From positions 9,092,912 to 9,156,911 of the forward strand of contig OX393564.1 in assembly GCA_947652115.1 (NCBI GenBank): 64,000 bases of DNA, given 5' to 3'. This DNA comes from Blastomussa wellsi. Lineage: Eukaryota; Cnidaria; Anthozoa; Scleractinia; Plerogyridae. Within the stretch, counting starts at the first letter, position 1, and every line of letters begins with the position of its first letter. This document shows, piece by piece, positions 22,913 through 33,559 of the stretch. The notes beneath the pieces are model-generated. The model was not told the origin of the DNA, searched no databases, and worked only from the letters and a program-made list of their open reading frames with translations. Both the position numbers and the translations under genes were made by a program.

Positions 22913-23539
22913 GCCGTTCGCTAAAAAGTGCTATTTGAATTCCAACACACACAATCCACACTGCTGCAACAAACCGTTGGATCTTACATACATTCATCAG
23001 GATAAGGATTTTAGTCACTGTAGTACAAAATGCAACTGCAAGTGAAGAATAAAGTTGACAGTTTGTGTTTCCGAGATACTTTATTCCCCGGTTGCTGTCA
23101 ATACAACTTTCGTTTAAAGATGTGACGTGCAATTCCTAAATTGCCAATGAATATTTCAATCTTCAAAATAAACTATTTTCCAGTTCTCAGTTCAATGAAC
23201 AAGACTGTGTTTACAACGCAATGAACTCGCTCTACTCCCCTAAAAACCTGCTGACACTTGTTTCATGATCAGCTTTCCTATACAACATGAAGTCACTGCA
23301 TAGATACAGTCAACCAGACTACTAAAGATATTATAGCTGTATTTTCCAATCGTTTTACTCCAGATTAAGTTAACAGGAGGAACAAGAATACTTCGGTTCA
23401 TTCATTTTCATACGAAAATGAGCGAAAAATATTCCTGAATATGTTTATAATACAAGACTGTGCTTTTATACATGATAAACAGTCATTCTTAGCTTACTTG
23501 CCTTTTTCTGTGCTCTCTAAAGCTGTCGGGAATAGCCGC

Positions 23540-23805
23540 TTTTCATCCTCTAAATCAAAACTAACGAGCACAGAGGAGCTTTCCTTTCGCACGAGGCCTT
23601 GAAATGTGCTGAGTACCGCGACATGTTCGAAGTTACTAGGTTGCAATCAACGGGATGCCTCCGAACAAATTGTACCTATTTTCCCCGACGAAATGGCTCA
23701 GATGGATACTAGGGCGAATGATTTGCTTTGGCTGCTTAAATCATTTGGAACACCAGCAACGCAATTATGTCCTTCTCTGCGCCGTTCCTTCTTACTGTGG
23801 GCCAT
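23540..23805 (-). pseudogene. THAP-domain remnant of a transposase
   Basis: The minus strand starts at a Met at 23805 with MAHSKKERRREGHNCVAGVP, a THAP-like opening. After a stop and frame change it reads VQFVRRHPVD and then SAHFKASC, resembling the THAP middle and the Cx2H end, with the first Cys of the latter replaced. The domain binds DNA in P-element and Kolobok transposases. Here it is broken and cannot be functional. Confidence 0.45.
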
Positions 23806-24090
23806 ATTTGCTTGAAATTTTGCAAACAAACTGACGTCACACCTTGATGTCACGTGGTATTTTGGCCGCGCGATTCAATTTCCCATTTTGAAGGCAAAAA
23901 TGTGTAACTTTCAGCGCTTGTAAAATCGACAATTTTCATCGTAGAATTCTCAAACTTTGGAATTAGGCATTTCGAATAGCAAATTGTTCAATTATGCAGA
24001 AAAAAATTGCGCTTCATAGGCACTTTAAGATGGTTTTTTATGCGAATGCAGCCTTAACACTACTGGAACAAAGACCTGAAAAAAATTTCA

Positions 24091-24164
24091 GGTTCTGAAC
24101 GGGATTCGAACCCACGGCCTCTGCGTTACCGGTGCAGTGCTCTACCAACTGAGCTATCAAAGCC
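24091..24164 (-). repeat. tRNA-derived SINE head (copy 1, minus)
   Basis: Read on the minus strand it has a cloverleaf-like A box (TAGCTCAGTTGGTAGAGC) and B box (GGTTCGAATCCC), but an irregular anticodon arm and a mismatched acceptor. It is followed by CTGAAATTTTTTTCAGGTCT, a SINE tail also present in the partner at 24267-24340. The repeated copies and shared tails argue for a SINE, not a tRNA gene. Confidence 0.7.
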
Positions 24165-24266
24165 ACCTGAGAGCGGGGTTAATGAATGTCCAACAGTAGC
24201 AATTAAGTAGGTAATGTTTTTTTTTATGATCTTAAAGGGCTAACCCACACACGGCGGCTCTCATGT

Positions 24267-24340
24267 GGCTTTTATAGCTCAGTTTGTAGAGCACTGCACC
24301 GGTAACGCAAAGGCCGTGGGTTCGAATCCCGTTCAGAGCC
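24267..24340 (+). repeat. tRNA-derived SINE head (copy 2, plus)
   Basis: Nearly the complement of copy 1, with the same tail ending TTTGTTCCAGTAGTG. The two copies are head to head about 100 bp apart and could form a long stem. Confidence 0.7.
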
Positions 24341-24629
24341 TCAAATTTTTTTCAGGTCTTTGTTCCAGTAGTGTTATGGCTGCTACTTAATTGCTACCGT
24401 TGGACATCCATTAATTTATAATTAAGAGGGTTCTGAGATATGCTTCCCAGGATTAAAAAAGGAAGAAGCTAAGTCGCTTTTTAAACAAATAAAAATGCCC
24501 CCATTGCAACAATTAATAAGTTAATTATGCCCAAATGGTTTTCTGGTCACCGTTAAATCTCCCCTAACCCTACCTCACAATTTTATACAACGGTAATATT
24601 CGTGTTTACCATGTGTCATATTAAAACAA

Positions 24630-24960
24630 GAACTGATCGTTATAGTGTTATTTTGGGGAACTCAAAATGGTTAATTTCCCGAGGTTAACAGGGAGGTCAC
24701 ATGATATTGATCTCGTATTTCAAGGCATTGATGTTTCATTCTATCTTCGTTTGTGTTCAGTTCGTACGCTCTACGTTTGTTCGGTATTTTGGTACCCGCC
24801 CTCCCCACCCTTTGGTGGGCAGAGAGGTTCTTATTGTTTAGTTTCTTTCCGTCCGTCTCCTCCTGGGGGCGGTCGTGGGTAAATAAAGCCTCTCTCTGTG
24901 CCAAACAAGGTATGTCTCAGTGTCTTTGATAGTATTTATTTGTTGGCGAGGGGAATTAAG
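24630..24960 (+). mobile_element. Possible solo LTR or LTR fragment
   Basis: This segment interrupts copy D between CATGTGTCATATTAAAA and TAAATTAAATTGACGATAAA. It contains AATAAA at 24881 followed by a short U5-like region and TTGGCGAGGGGAATTAAGA, which resembles an LTR/primer-binding junction of cnidarian Gypsy elements. No second LTR or internal gene is present. The exact ends are uncertain. Confidence 0.35.
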
Positions 24961-25530
24961 ATGCCTTGAAGATAAATTAAATTGACGATAAAGCATAAAA
25001 GAGGATATAATGCGATTTGTCCTTTTAACCATTGATAACTGCAAACATGATGTTTGAGTTTTAAAGTTGCAATTAGAGTTCGGTGTAATTAGTTATGTCA
25101 GTTTAATTGTATTTTACAAAATGTCTATTTAAGCAAAACGAAAATATATCCCACTGACTGTGTGAATCATATCGCTCACTCAGGAATATTGTTTTAAGCA
25201 AATTGATAAATAACATGGACGGCGATGATACGAGAACCCGGAAACCTAAGCAGAAGGGGAATGTTAGGTTTCTTGACTTAAACAACTGTACAAGTGGTTA
25301 AAGGACTCGTTATTAACAACTTTAATAACAGACAGCTGAAGCACGCTAAGATCGCCCAGCGCTGGGTAAAGAATAACTTGGTCAGACATATGAATTTCCA
25401 TCGATAACAGGTCAGCCATGATACAAAGTTATTTTTTCCTTGCTTTATTCACCCAATGAACTATCGTTGGGTACCAAGTAGAATGCGTTGTTAAAGAAAT
25501 TAAAATATAGCAGCTAACTTTTTGAATGGA

Positions 25531-25993
25531 TATTAGAATAGCTGTATTGGCGTGGATGACATTCTAATGATTTTCAGTTTAATATTCCTATCCAATATGA
25601 CGAGATAATCTTTATTTATTTTTGGGGTGATCAAAACAGATGGGCTATATAAGGGTTGGCTATATCGGATTGGTAGTCAGGATGGAAATTTAACACTTTA
25701 AAATAAATACTTCCTAAGATTGGAGAACCAGCAACAACCAAACCCAAAAACGAATCAGTCATAACACAGTACACCACCGAGTAAATCAAATCTTAAAAAT
25801 GGAAAGAATAGATTCGATATAGTACATTTTGAAAAAGACAGCATATTTTACAGATTTTTCCATTTAAAAAAATAAAAAAAAAAATAGAAAATGAAGCGAA
25901 CAAAACTCAAAAACCGAGAAATCAAAACTAGGGCCAGAATTCGCTCGAATACGAGTCGGCACACGCCTCGTATACTGTAATTTTCCGACGAAA
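25531..25993. other. No gene recognised
   Basis: AT-rich sequence between the end of repeat copy D and the left end of the Polinton. Nothing identified. Confidence 0.3.
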
Positions 25994-26470
25994 AGAGCGT
26001 TTTCACATGACGTCACAAATCCAAAACGAAAGAGCCACCAAACGTTTTATACTCATCAGAGTGGTATATAAAACCACAATTTTGAAGCAGCAAGATACAG
26101 CCCGATTTCCATATAGCGCACCCATAAATCGCCAAAGAACACCACCAACAGCATCACAAATAAAATCAAATATTTAACCACAAAATGTCACAAATAAAGG
26201 AAAATAAAGCCGCTTACCAATCAATCGCGGCTGTTTTAATTTTTGCTTATTTACCCTTAGGACATTCCATAAATCGCTAAAAAACACCACCAACAGCATC
26301 ACAAATAAAATCAAATATTTAACCACAAAATTGCCAAAATACAATCAAATAAAGCCGCTTACCCATCAATCGCGGCTGTTTTAATTTCTGCTTATTTACC
26401 CTTAAGACAGGTCAAATAGAGGCAAAAAAAAAACAGGATAAACATGAGAAAATCGAGCAATTCATAAAAA
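25994..26470. repeat. Polinton left terminal inverted repeat
   Basis: It contains two tandem versions of a block that includes CACCACCAACAGCATCACAA and GCCGCTTACC.ATCAATCGCGG, at about 26120-26250 and 26280-26390. The right TIR has the same two blocks inverted. Confidence 0.85.
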
Positions 26471-26675
26471 GGGGGTTATTAAGAAAAATATAAAATTAGA
26501 AAATTTCAAGGAGGTGTTGTTTAAAGAGCAAGAAAATTAATATAAAATGAGAACTATTAGAAGTAAATTGCATGAAATTATCAGTTTAGAATTAGTTAAA
26601 AAAATCATTGAGTTGTTATGATGATAAAAGTTATTTGTTGGATGGGGGTGTTGAAACGAGAGCTTATGGATTTAA

Positions 26676-26860
26676 AAATTATGTGATAATTTCTTTATTT
26701 ATTAGGTTAAAAGTGTTATTATTTGTTTATTTAAAAATTAGTAAAAATACTTATAGTGTATATGTTAAAAATCACAAAATCAAAAAGTTAAAATTTCATT
26801 AATAATTTGATTATAAATTCATTTTTAAACTCATAAATCTGCTGAAATAAGTAAATTTAA
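26676..26860. repeat. Direct-repeat block inside the Polinton left end
   Basis: About 180 bp starting ATTTCTTTATTTATTAGGTT recurs in the same orientation at about 36575-36750 and again at 41135-41290, each time next to a TIR. It therefore looks copied from right end to left end without inversion, unlike the TIRs. A short open frame at 26547-26620 (MRTIRSKLHEIISLELVKK) precedes it. Confidence 0.65.
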
Positions 26861-28503
26861 TACCCTTAGCCTTAACATCACCCTTCCCGTTTTCTTTCTC
26901 ATAAGCATACATCTTAGCCCTTAATCCACAGAATTCTCTATTTGGAACACCACAACTTTCATCTTTTATTTTTCCAATGACTTTTTTATTTTCACCAAAA
27001 TAATATTTACTCTTTGAATCATAATCTGAATTATCAAATAAATCCTAATCTTGCCATAAATCGTCATAACTATGGGTTTTTATATTGTAACAAAATGAGT
27101 CAGTATCGGTAAATAATAACTTAACTCTATCTTTACCACACCTCCTCATAATATAATTATAATGAAAATCGTACATCAAAGTTTTACTCAAATCCAATAT
27201 ACTCATTCCAACATGATGGTTTATTTAACAGAAGACTTTCTTTTATCCTCTTAATAATTACTGTATTTTCATTTATTATATTATAACCTTGAAATGTCGG
27301 CTTGGCAATGTACTTGAGTAGCAACTTCTCATTAGTTATAATTTTAGCGTTGCATCTTTTATACAGGTTCTCCATTGTCTTACCAAAAACTGAATTATTC
27401 ATTAATTTATAAAAATCTTTTTCAAATTTATTTTTTTCCTTGACTTCTCATCTTAGTATTAAACATTATGTACTCTTTCATGAAATTACTTTCTTCAAAT
27501 CTAATGATTCTATGAATTTTCCCAACTTAATTCCCAGTTTCTGATATAATTCTAAATTTTTATAATGCAAAACGTATTTTTTCTTATTATAAAGATTAGG
27601 AATTAATTGCCAGGGGAAAATCATTATGTAATTCATGCAATTCTTCAGGATATTCTAAATCACATTGGAGTATATATCCAAAATTCGGATCATCCATCGA
27701 ATTAGTCCATTAGAATTTCCCCATTGGCAATTTTTTACACATAGCCCAACCGCAAAGGTTATTAGCATCCAAATAAATAATATGACTTTCTTCTTTCTCG
27801 GAATCTTAATCGTCTAAATATTTATTATTAGCTTTCGAATGCCTATGACTAATATAACTCATCCCCCTCTCATTCCCTTATGAATCATCAGACTCATATC
27901 CATATCAGTTATCAAATCCAATTTAACTCCAGCCATTTTCAACATGGCATCCCAAGCCAACCCAGGAGCAGAAAAGTAATGCAGAGGATCCAATTGATAA
28001 TTTTTCAGACATATTTTTCGGAAATTTTCAAAAACGTCAGCTAAGAGGAGAACATCGCATCTCAAATATAAATCATGATATTCTCCCAAGTTTTTCATTT
28101 CAAATTTCTCATAAACCAACCTCGCATGATTATAATCCCCCACGCAAATCTCTTCCTGATACAATGAACTATAAAATTCTTCCTTAGATCGAAATTTCGA
28201 ATTTTCGAACTTACTGATATTATCAAAATAATCATATGGATAAATTCCATTCTTCTTGATCAATTCCAACGTTTCTTTTATTTTCCAGTATTTATCTAAT
28301 AGTTTCTTATCAACTCCAGGAAGAGTTTTATAAATTTCTTGAGCTTGAGAAAATCCAGGAATTCTTTTACCAATTTGTTCATTGATAGTTTCACCAATAC
28401 CACCACCCGAACTCCGCGTTTTCGTTGATTTTATGAATTCGGTTTTAATGTGTGGTGATTCACTACAAGTTGATTTCATTATTCTCCTTCCATTACTTGT
28501 CAT
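26820..28503 (-). pseudogene. Polinton protein-primed DNA polymerase B, truncated and frameshifted
   Basis: The 5' part (28503-27859, 214 codons) has KNGIYPYDYFDN, KNLGEYHDLYLRCDVLLLAD and SAPGLAWDAMLK, hallmarks of the exonuclease-to-palm region of Polinton-type PolB. Further down, MNNSVFGKTMENLYKR (from 27402) and the catalytic motif FTDTDS (about 27085) appear in other frames, then KGIKFTYFS at the end (about 26845). The enzyme would replicate the element from a protein primer. Here the N-terminal third is missing and several frameshifts separate the conserved blocks, so it is inactive. Confidence 0.85.
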
Positions 28504-28615
28504 TTCATACTTAACATGTTTATTTCCAGTTTCTTTCTTATGGACAATACAGTACGTTTTTTACGTCATACAATATATTAATTTGGTAGATAATTATATA
28601 ACTAATAGATATGTA

Positions 28616-28885
28616 ATGACAGAATATCAATTACTTGATTTATTACTGACAGATGGTCAGATAAACAAATTAGAAAGGGCTATCAGGAATAGCTGTGAAA
28701 CAACCATTTCTTTAAATAAAGTAAATCTTGCAAAAATCTTGCAAAAGAAAAAGGAAATTATGAAATACCTATTACACAAAGACAGCTTAATCATGTTGAT
28801 AAAAATGTTGAAAAAAGATAAAGGTGTAACATTAAAAATAAGCAGATCACAAATTACAGAACTGAGAAAAATAAAAAAAAATTGA
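28616..28885 (+). CDS. Small Polinton orphan protein, 89 aa
   Basis: The start at 28616 (MTEYQLLDLLLTDGQINKLE) is chosen because the frame upstream overlaps the PolB gene antisense. The protein shows repeats of the form LTxxQxxK...VTLKISRSQI, a pattern typical of a small Polinton protein encoded just before the protease and often fused to a hydrophobic or glycine-rich tail. Function unknown; a minor virion role is inferred from position. The following frame (28882-29151) has an arginine-rich run (RPRPRRRRRSQ), perhaps its former C-terminus. Confidence 0.55.
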   Translation: MTEYQLLDLLLTDGQINKLERAIRNSCETTISLNKVNLAKILQKKKEIMKYLLHKDSLIMLIKMLKKDKGVTLKISRSQITELRKIKKN

Positions 28886-29149
28886 CTGTCAGTGGTTTAC
28901 AAGTTGATCCATTTAGTCATAGCCAAATGGGAATGAGTAGGCCAAGACCAAGACGTAGAAGACGCTCACAGGTACCCCCACCGTCTAAGAGTCCTGGAGG
29001 AAGAGGGCTCGCAGGGCTCGTTCCAGGAACTTTTCGTCCTCCACCCTTCATAGGAATGTGGCTGCAAGACGCCGTCTTGCGGAACCAGAGGTTGCCCGAC
29101 AAACAACCATTGAAGCTAAAAAACGCGAAAAAAACTGATTTACCCATAT

Positions 29150-29610
29150 GAAAATATTCCCCTGTCCAATTTTGATCTAATGAATTGGTTATCTCACTTG
29201 AAAATAAAAATACATGGCATATTTATGAGAAATGAAAAATGGCCCAGTCTATCTCATTCCCCCTGCATCATCAATCTCGACGATAACATAGGCACTCATT
29301 GGGTTTGTTGTGTTCCTTTATCGGTAAAATCGTCATTTTATTTTGATTCTTTTGGAATGCATTATCCAGAATAATATCGTAAGAGAGCAAAAAAAGACAG
29401 AATTACAGTCAAATACAATAAAAAACAAATACAGCATAAATTAAGTGTTCTGTGTGGTTATTATTGTCTTAACTTTCTACATAGAACCCTAAATTTGTTA
29501 GAAAGCCCAGAAAAAGCTCTTAGTCCATTTTCTGATAATATAATGAATAACGAAATTTTCATTTCAAATTATTTTCTCTGCAATAAAAATAGCAAATTCA
29601 TTCTTCATTG
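29150..29610 (+). pseudogene. Polinton adenain-like cysteine protease (PRO)
   Basis: The catalytic order of adenovirus-type/Ulp1-like proteases is visible: His in GTHWVC (about 29300), Asp in YFDSFG (about 29340), then Cys in CGYYCL (about 29453). The start region PLSNFDLMNW is typical of the family. A stop codon immediately after FDSFGMHYPE breaks the frame. In intact elements this protease matures capsid proteins; its position beside the MTEYQ ORF is the usual one. Confidence 0.8.
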
Positions 29611-29826
29611 AATTACTAACTCTAAAAATAACTGCATTTCCTTCTGGGAAAGTATAGTTTTAATTCTCATTAAAATTCTTTTATAACTAGCAATGTTTTC
29701 TTCAGTGGGTAAATCCCTGTGATAATTCTTTTTCAACATGATTTTATTATTTTTCCTATCATAATAATTTAAAAAATCGCAATATTTCATTTTCATAATC
29801 CTGAGAATCTCCTTATCAGTAAACAT
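29605..29826 (-). CDS. Hypothetical Polinton ORF, 73 aa
   Basis: Small lysine-rich, probably helical protein (MFTDKEILRIMKMKYCDF). Not recognised. It ends convergently against the protease gene. Confidence 0.35.
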   Translation of the reverse strand: MFTDKEILRIMKMKYCDFLNYYDRKNNKIMLKKNYHRDLPTEENIASYKRILMRIKTILSQKEMQLFLELVIQ

Positions 29827-29834
29827 AATAATTA

Positions 29835-30176
29835 AGTAGACAATTCACTCTCCCTGAAACAACTATCACAGATGCCAATTTCCTGACAAAGTTGACATAA
29901 CTTAATTTTAAAATCACATTTCTTGCAATAGAATGTTGCATTAATACATAACACATATCTATGACATAAACTTGTCTATTTTTTACAAAAATCGCATAGA
30001 AAACGGTAATGAAATTTTATTGAACAATCTAGACAATAAGTTAATAGAGTATCACATTCATCACACCATTCTTTATATAATTGGTCACATTCTTCGCATA
30101 TCCTCATAATTTTATGACAAAATTCACATAATACTTTTATTTTTTTTATGTTTTCATTGTAACGAAATTCACACAT
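29835..30176 (-). pseudogene. Cysteine-rich zinc-binding-like Polinton protein
   Basis: At least six CxxC pairs are spaced along the frame (CEFCHK, CEECDQ, CDECDT, CLDCSI, CDFCKK, then CKKC and CQLC in another frame), giving a zinc-ribbon or treble-clef look. A frameshift near 29975 separates the last third. Function unknown. Confidence 0.5.
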
Positions 30177-30182
30177 GAGTAA

Positions 30183-30662
30183 CTATATATTTAATTTAGA
30201 AAAAAATTCTGGATAAATTTTATTTTCAGTAAAAGTATAAATATTACCAAATGGACTTTTTTCTATTTTTAAAAAATAACGTAACTCTGCTTGCTTCCAT
30301 TCTTTATTAAAATAATTAAAATGCTGCGGTGAACAAAATTGTTGGCCATTATAAAGGTAGTTCATCCAATTCATTCCATATTCTGGTTTTTTGAAGTCAG
30401 CTCCTAATTCTTTATGCCATTTATTCATAATTTTATTAAATTCCTTCTTTTCTTCCTTATTCATGACGTAAGGAATTTTACAATAAATACAACGCTCGTG
30501 GAGCTCGTTACTTGTATAATCAAAAATGATTTTATTTTTCTTTACTCTCCAAAATAATTTAATTAATCTTGCTTCATATTTCTTGTAAGGTGGAATATTT
30601 AATTGATTTCTCAATTTCATTAATTTCAAATAACACTTTGACTCATATCTCATAGGTATCAT
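30183..30662 (-). CDS. Hypothetical Polinton protein, 159 aa, intact
   Basis: The frame is uninterrupted, starts MIPMRYESKC and is rich in Lys, Tyr and Trp. It has a CIYC and a CSPQH motif that could bind metal. Not recognised. It sits in a minus-strand block with the Cys-rich ORF, probably co-transcribed. Confidence 0.5.
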   Translation of the reverse strand: MIPMRYESKCYLKLMKLRNQLNIPPYKKYEARLIKLFWRVKKNKIIFDYTSNELHERCIYCKIPYVMNKEEKKEFNKIMNKWHKELGADFKKPEYGMNWMNYLYNGQQFCSPQHFNYFNKEWKQAELRYFLKIEKSPFGNIYTFTENKIYPEFFSKLNI

Positions 30663-30774
30663 AACTATATAATAAAATTATATTTTATTTTTATAATTTT
30701 ATTAACTATATGTTTTTTTAAAAAAATGTAAATATATAATATTTAAAAAAATGTAAATTACTTAAATAAATATT

Positions 30775-31077
30775 TCAATTGTTCTCTCTATGCATTTTTA
30801 ATAAAATTTTCAGGTAGAAAATCATTCCTTCTTCTTTTTCTTTTTTCGCTCTTTTCAAAAGTAAATTTAAAATATCTTCATAAAGTTTAATTATTTCTTT
30901 CATTGTCATACATAATAAAGACATCATTTTTTCCTCATCATCCATATCACTTACTAATTCATCTAAATAGTCTTCAAAATAATTATATTTATCAGATAAA
31001 ATCATTGCAACATGTCCTGTCAGGCTGTGATTATTTAAGTCTTCTTGAAAATCTTTTAAAGTCAATGTTTCGAACAT
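30775..31077 (-). CDS. Hypothetical acidic helical protein, 100 aa, intact
   Basis: MFETLTLKDFQEDLNNHSLT opens a complete frame with an acidic middle (DELVSDMDDEEK) and a Lys/Glu helix. Not recognised. Each flank carries ACTATAT-type sequences that may be promoter-like. Confidence 0.45.
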   Translation of the reverse strand: MFETLTLKDFQEDLNNHSLTGHVAMILSDKYNYFEDYLDELVSDMDDEEKMMSLLCMTMKEIIKLYEDILNLLLKRAKKEKEEGMIFYLKILLKMHRENN

Positions 31078-31180
31078 CTCACTATATAATAACCATATGA
31101 ATTTTTTTTTATTTCAAACGCACCTTCGAAAAATGATGTAACTATATATAAATTTTTTCTCATCTGGGGATTCCCCTAAA

Positions 31181-32510
31181 TTACTGTGGCATTACAACTA
31201 ATTCATTGCCTATTTTGTCTATTACAACTTCTTCTTCGTAGAGGACAATGGCATAAATTGTGTAATCTGCTGTTGATGCTTGTGTTAGCCTGTAATTTAG
31301 TATCAGCTGTTTAGGTTCATTACTAACATCGTCTTTATGTTCCCGGAGGTCAAAATATATGAGTTGATGTAGTTTCTTAAAATTGTCCATCGTCAACTGT
31401 GTTCCGCTATTTGGGTCATTTTTCCTCCTCGCATATTCCAACAGATCCTCGAAGATTCTTCTCTTAGATCCAGCGTCATATTCTAATTCAGGGTAAAAGT
31501 CGGAGTTACCATATTGTAGGCGGCAAGTTGAAAGTGAGCAATTGTGATCGGCGACATTTAGTTCGAAATTATCGAAGGTAAATGGATTTCTTTTGAATGT
31601 CGGTTTTATTCCTCTGGAGGTATATTAAGACATGACGGGCGTTTTTCACCACGGGGGTTATCTGATACATTCCGCTGACAGTTGTCTCGTGGGGGAGGCT
31701 TTGACAAATTCCCGGAGGTATTTCCAGCGAGAGGGTTTGAGAAAATTACTATTTGCGAGATTAAGGCCACGAGATGTGAAATTCAATCTTGGAATCCACA
31801 GCTGAAGATCTGTGATAATATAACGCGAAACATGTGCATCAGCTCCAGCTCTGTAAATATATTCGTCGTCATTATTCATTGTCATTTTAATTTCTAATTG
31901 CATGGGAGGTTACATTTTATCTCGAAGTTCCTGAAAGAAAGAAAATTTATTTAGGGGAATGACGGCTTCCTGGGGGGCTAAATCCTGAATCATTTTATTT
32001 CTATTAAATACCCCAGTTTTAGGAAAGTTTTCGGCTGCATGTGCGGTATTATGTTCATGTATTGGTCTGCCATCAAGGTACAGACCCGTTTGAGTTGCTA
32101 CAGTCGAAGCGTAATCATGCGAGTATTCAAGGAGACTCTTAACGAAAGAAATTTTATGAAGATCATTACCATCGTAAACTTTTCTGCCGGCGGAGGTTAT
32201 CATCATATGATTAATTATACTTGTTGCGTCGTTGATAGTTGATATGCAAGCACCTTGAGTATTACCTGCATTAATGTCACCTTTAGCAGTGATGGCTGCT
32301 CCATTAGCTTTTAACTGAACTCTATGCTTAATCAGGAGGTAGCCGTTGTACCAGTCAAACCAAGTTGATCTGTCTTTGAGGTCAAAGGTGTAGTCTGTTT
32401 TCTTTTAAAATTGATCATTTGGTACATTACTCTGTCGTTGAGTTACCAGGTTAAATATGATAAAGTCTTTTTTCTTGAGATTGTCTTCTGATCTGAACAT
32501 ATAATTATTA
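31181..32510 (-). pseudogene. Polinton major capsid protein (double jelly-roll), frameshifted
   Basis: Blocks in three frames read in order on the minus strand: a middle block containing APQEAVIPLNKFSFFQELRD (31910-32206), a block with MNNDDEYIYRAGADAHVSRY (31658-31903), and the C-terminus ending YTIYAIVLYEEEVVIDKIGN (31181-31441). These match what I know of cnidarian Polinton capsid proteins, which share the nucleocytoplasmic-virus fold. At least three frameshifts mean that no virion protein can be made. The 5' edge is approximate. Confidence 0.7.
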
Positions 32511-32579
32511 GTTATATAAAACTACACTCTCATACTAGACAACCGTTTGAGAATTTCATTTCCTGCGTTATAAGATTGT

Positions 32580-32665
32580 TTGGGTGTTGCGCTCGCCCCT
32601 CTTCAAGGAGCTCGCGATGCTCGCGGGGCTTCTGGGGGTCTTCTACCTATTCGCTCGAGGGATCT
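32580..32665. repeat. GC-rich insert in AT-rich Polinton
   Basis: A short run (GCTCGCCCCTCTTCAAGG, GCTCGCGATGCTCGCGGGGC) differs sharply in composition from its surroundings, as does 28960-29100. They could be remnants of glycine/alanine-rich coding or small insertions. Confidence 0.35.
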
Positions 32666-32778
32666 CGTAGTTATTCCTGTGCCTTTATGATAGTATTCAT
32701 ATAGGCCAGTTCTTGGATTGAATTGTTTCATCCATTCATGTGGTCTGTTCATTCTATAATTGTTGGTTATATAATATG

Positions 32779-33435
32779 TTAATTCTGATATTCATCATCG
32801 GTTATTATAATCATAATTGTATTTTCTGTTCCATTAAATTTAACTGGTCTATGTAGTCCATCTGTTATGTATACTGGAATTGAGTCTATTATGCTTTTAT
32901 TAATTGGGAGTAATTTCAATCTTCTGGGTTCTGCAAAGAAGGGGTAAGATCGGGCGATGTTTCTTGATATTACTGAAAAACAAAATAGTGCATCACTTGC
33001 TACGTCTGTTGTATTACGATATGTGAGGTCTGTGTGTATGCACAATAAATCCACAGAATTAGTAATAGTGGGGATATTTTCTCCTGTGTTTTCTTGTTCG
33101 GAAACCTATGAGTATGTGGAAATTATTTTGGGATAGGTCTAGTTCATAATTTTGCTTCATACTTATTTGAACTCTAAGGAGAGCGTGGTCGTATTCAAGG
33201 GTGATGTTGCGGTCGTAGCTCTGTATTTATAAGAGTAGTTGCCATCGGGAAAATCTATGTCTATCCATGGAGCTGATGCTGTTTTCCTGTATCTGATTTT
33301 ATTATTGTTGTAATCTGTTGATATATTGAACCATGAATAGGTCATTTCAGTAATTTCATCGAGAGCCATTAGGTAATTATCTATTGGGGTCAAGCTGTAT
33401 GGGGTTATCAAAATGTATTCGAAAATCGTCAGCAT
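32779..33435 (-). pseudogene. Polinton minor capsid (penton-like) protein, frameshifted
   Basis: The 5' part (33435-33163) contains TASAPWIDIDFPDGNYSYK. The 3' part (33054-32779) contains EPRRLKLLPINKS and VYITDGLHRPVKFNG. Order and motifs resemble the single-jelly-roll minor capsid protein encoded next to the major capsid gene. A frameshift or deletion near 33100 separates the halves. Confidence 0.6.
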
Positions 33436-33559
33436 TTTGATTAAATTGTTGGCGTTGTCTTTTTGCCAAACTTGAAGATAATATCAGATGTATTTCTGTC
33501 ATATATTAACTTTGTAGATAATTAGAGAAGATGTTTTTGTTAGTTTGTTTATTAATTAG

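Larger units (their letters stand above)
19580..24028. mobile_element. 4.4 kb TTAA-target DNA transposon, Kolobok-like, decayed
   Basis: TTAA at 19580-19583 is followed by AGTGCCTATGAAGCGAA, and the right end is GCGCTTCATAGGCACT followed by TTAA at 24025-24028. The similarity of the two ends continues inward for over 200 bp (GCGCTGAAAGTT, GTGACGTCAGTTTGTTTGCA), so the terminal inverted repeats are long. A THAP-like remnant lies just inside the right end. TTAA target plus THAP domain is the Kolobok combination; piggyBac is the alternative. The interior hosts several later MITEs and has no complete gene. Confidence 0.65.
17874..25530 (+). repeat. Local repeat unit, copy D, expanded by nested insertions
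   Basis: Order of matched blocks along the unit: 17874-18501, 19489-19579, about 24425-24625 and about 24965-25530. Each gap is filled by an identifiable mobile element. The final block matches 4836-5190 of copy A (TAAAGGACTCGTT, CACCCAAT, CAAGTAGAATGCGTTG). Read in order, the unit is colinear with copy A, which allows the inserts to be delimited. Confidence 0.6.

Noticed and set aside
24091..24340. Functional tRNA genes at the SINE heads
   Set aside because: A and B boxes are good but the anticodon arms are irregular, acceptor stems have mismatches, and the copies share SINE tails.
26080..26420. CRISPR-like array in the Polinton left end
   Set aside because: Just two imperfect tandem blocks that are mirrored in the right TIR; no short regular repeats with unique spacers, and the context is eukaryotic.
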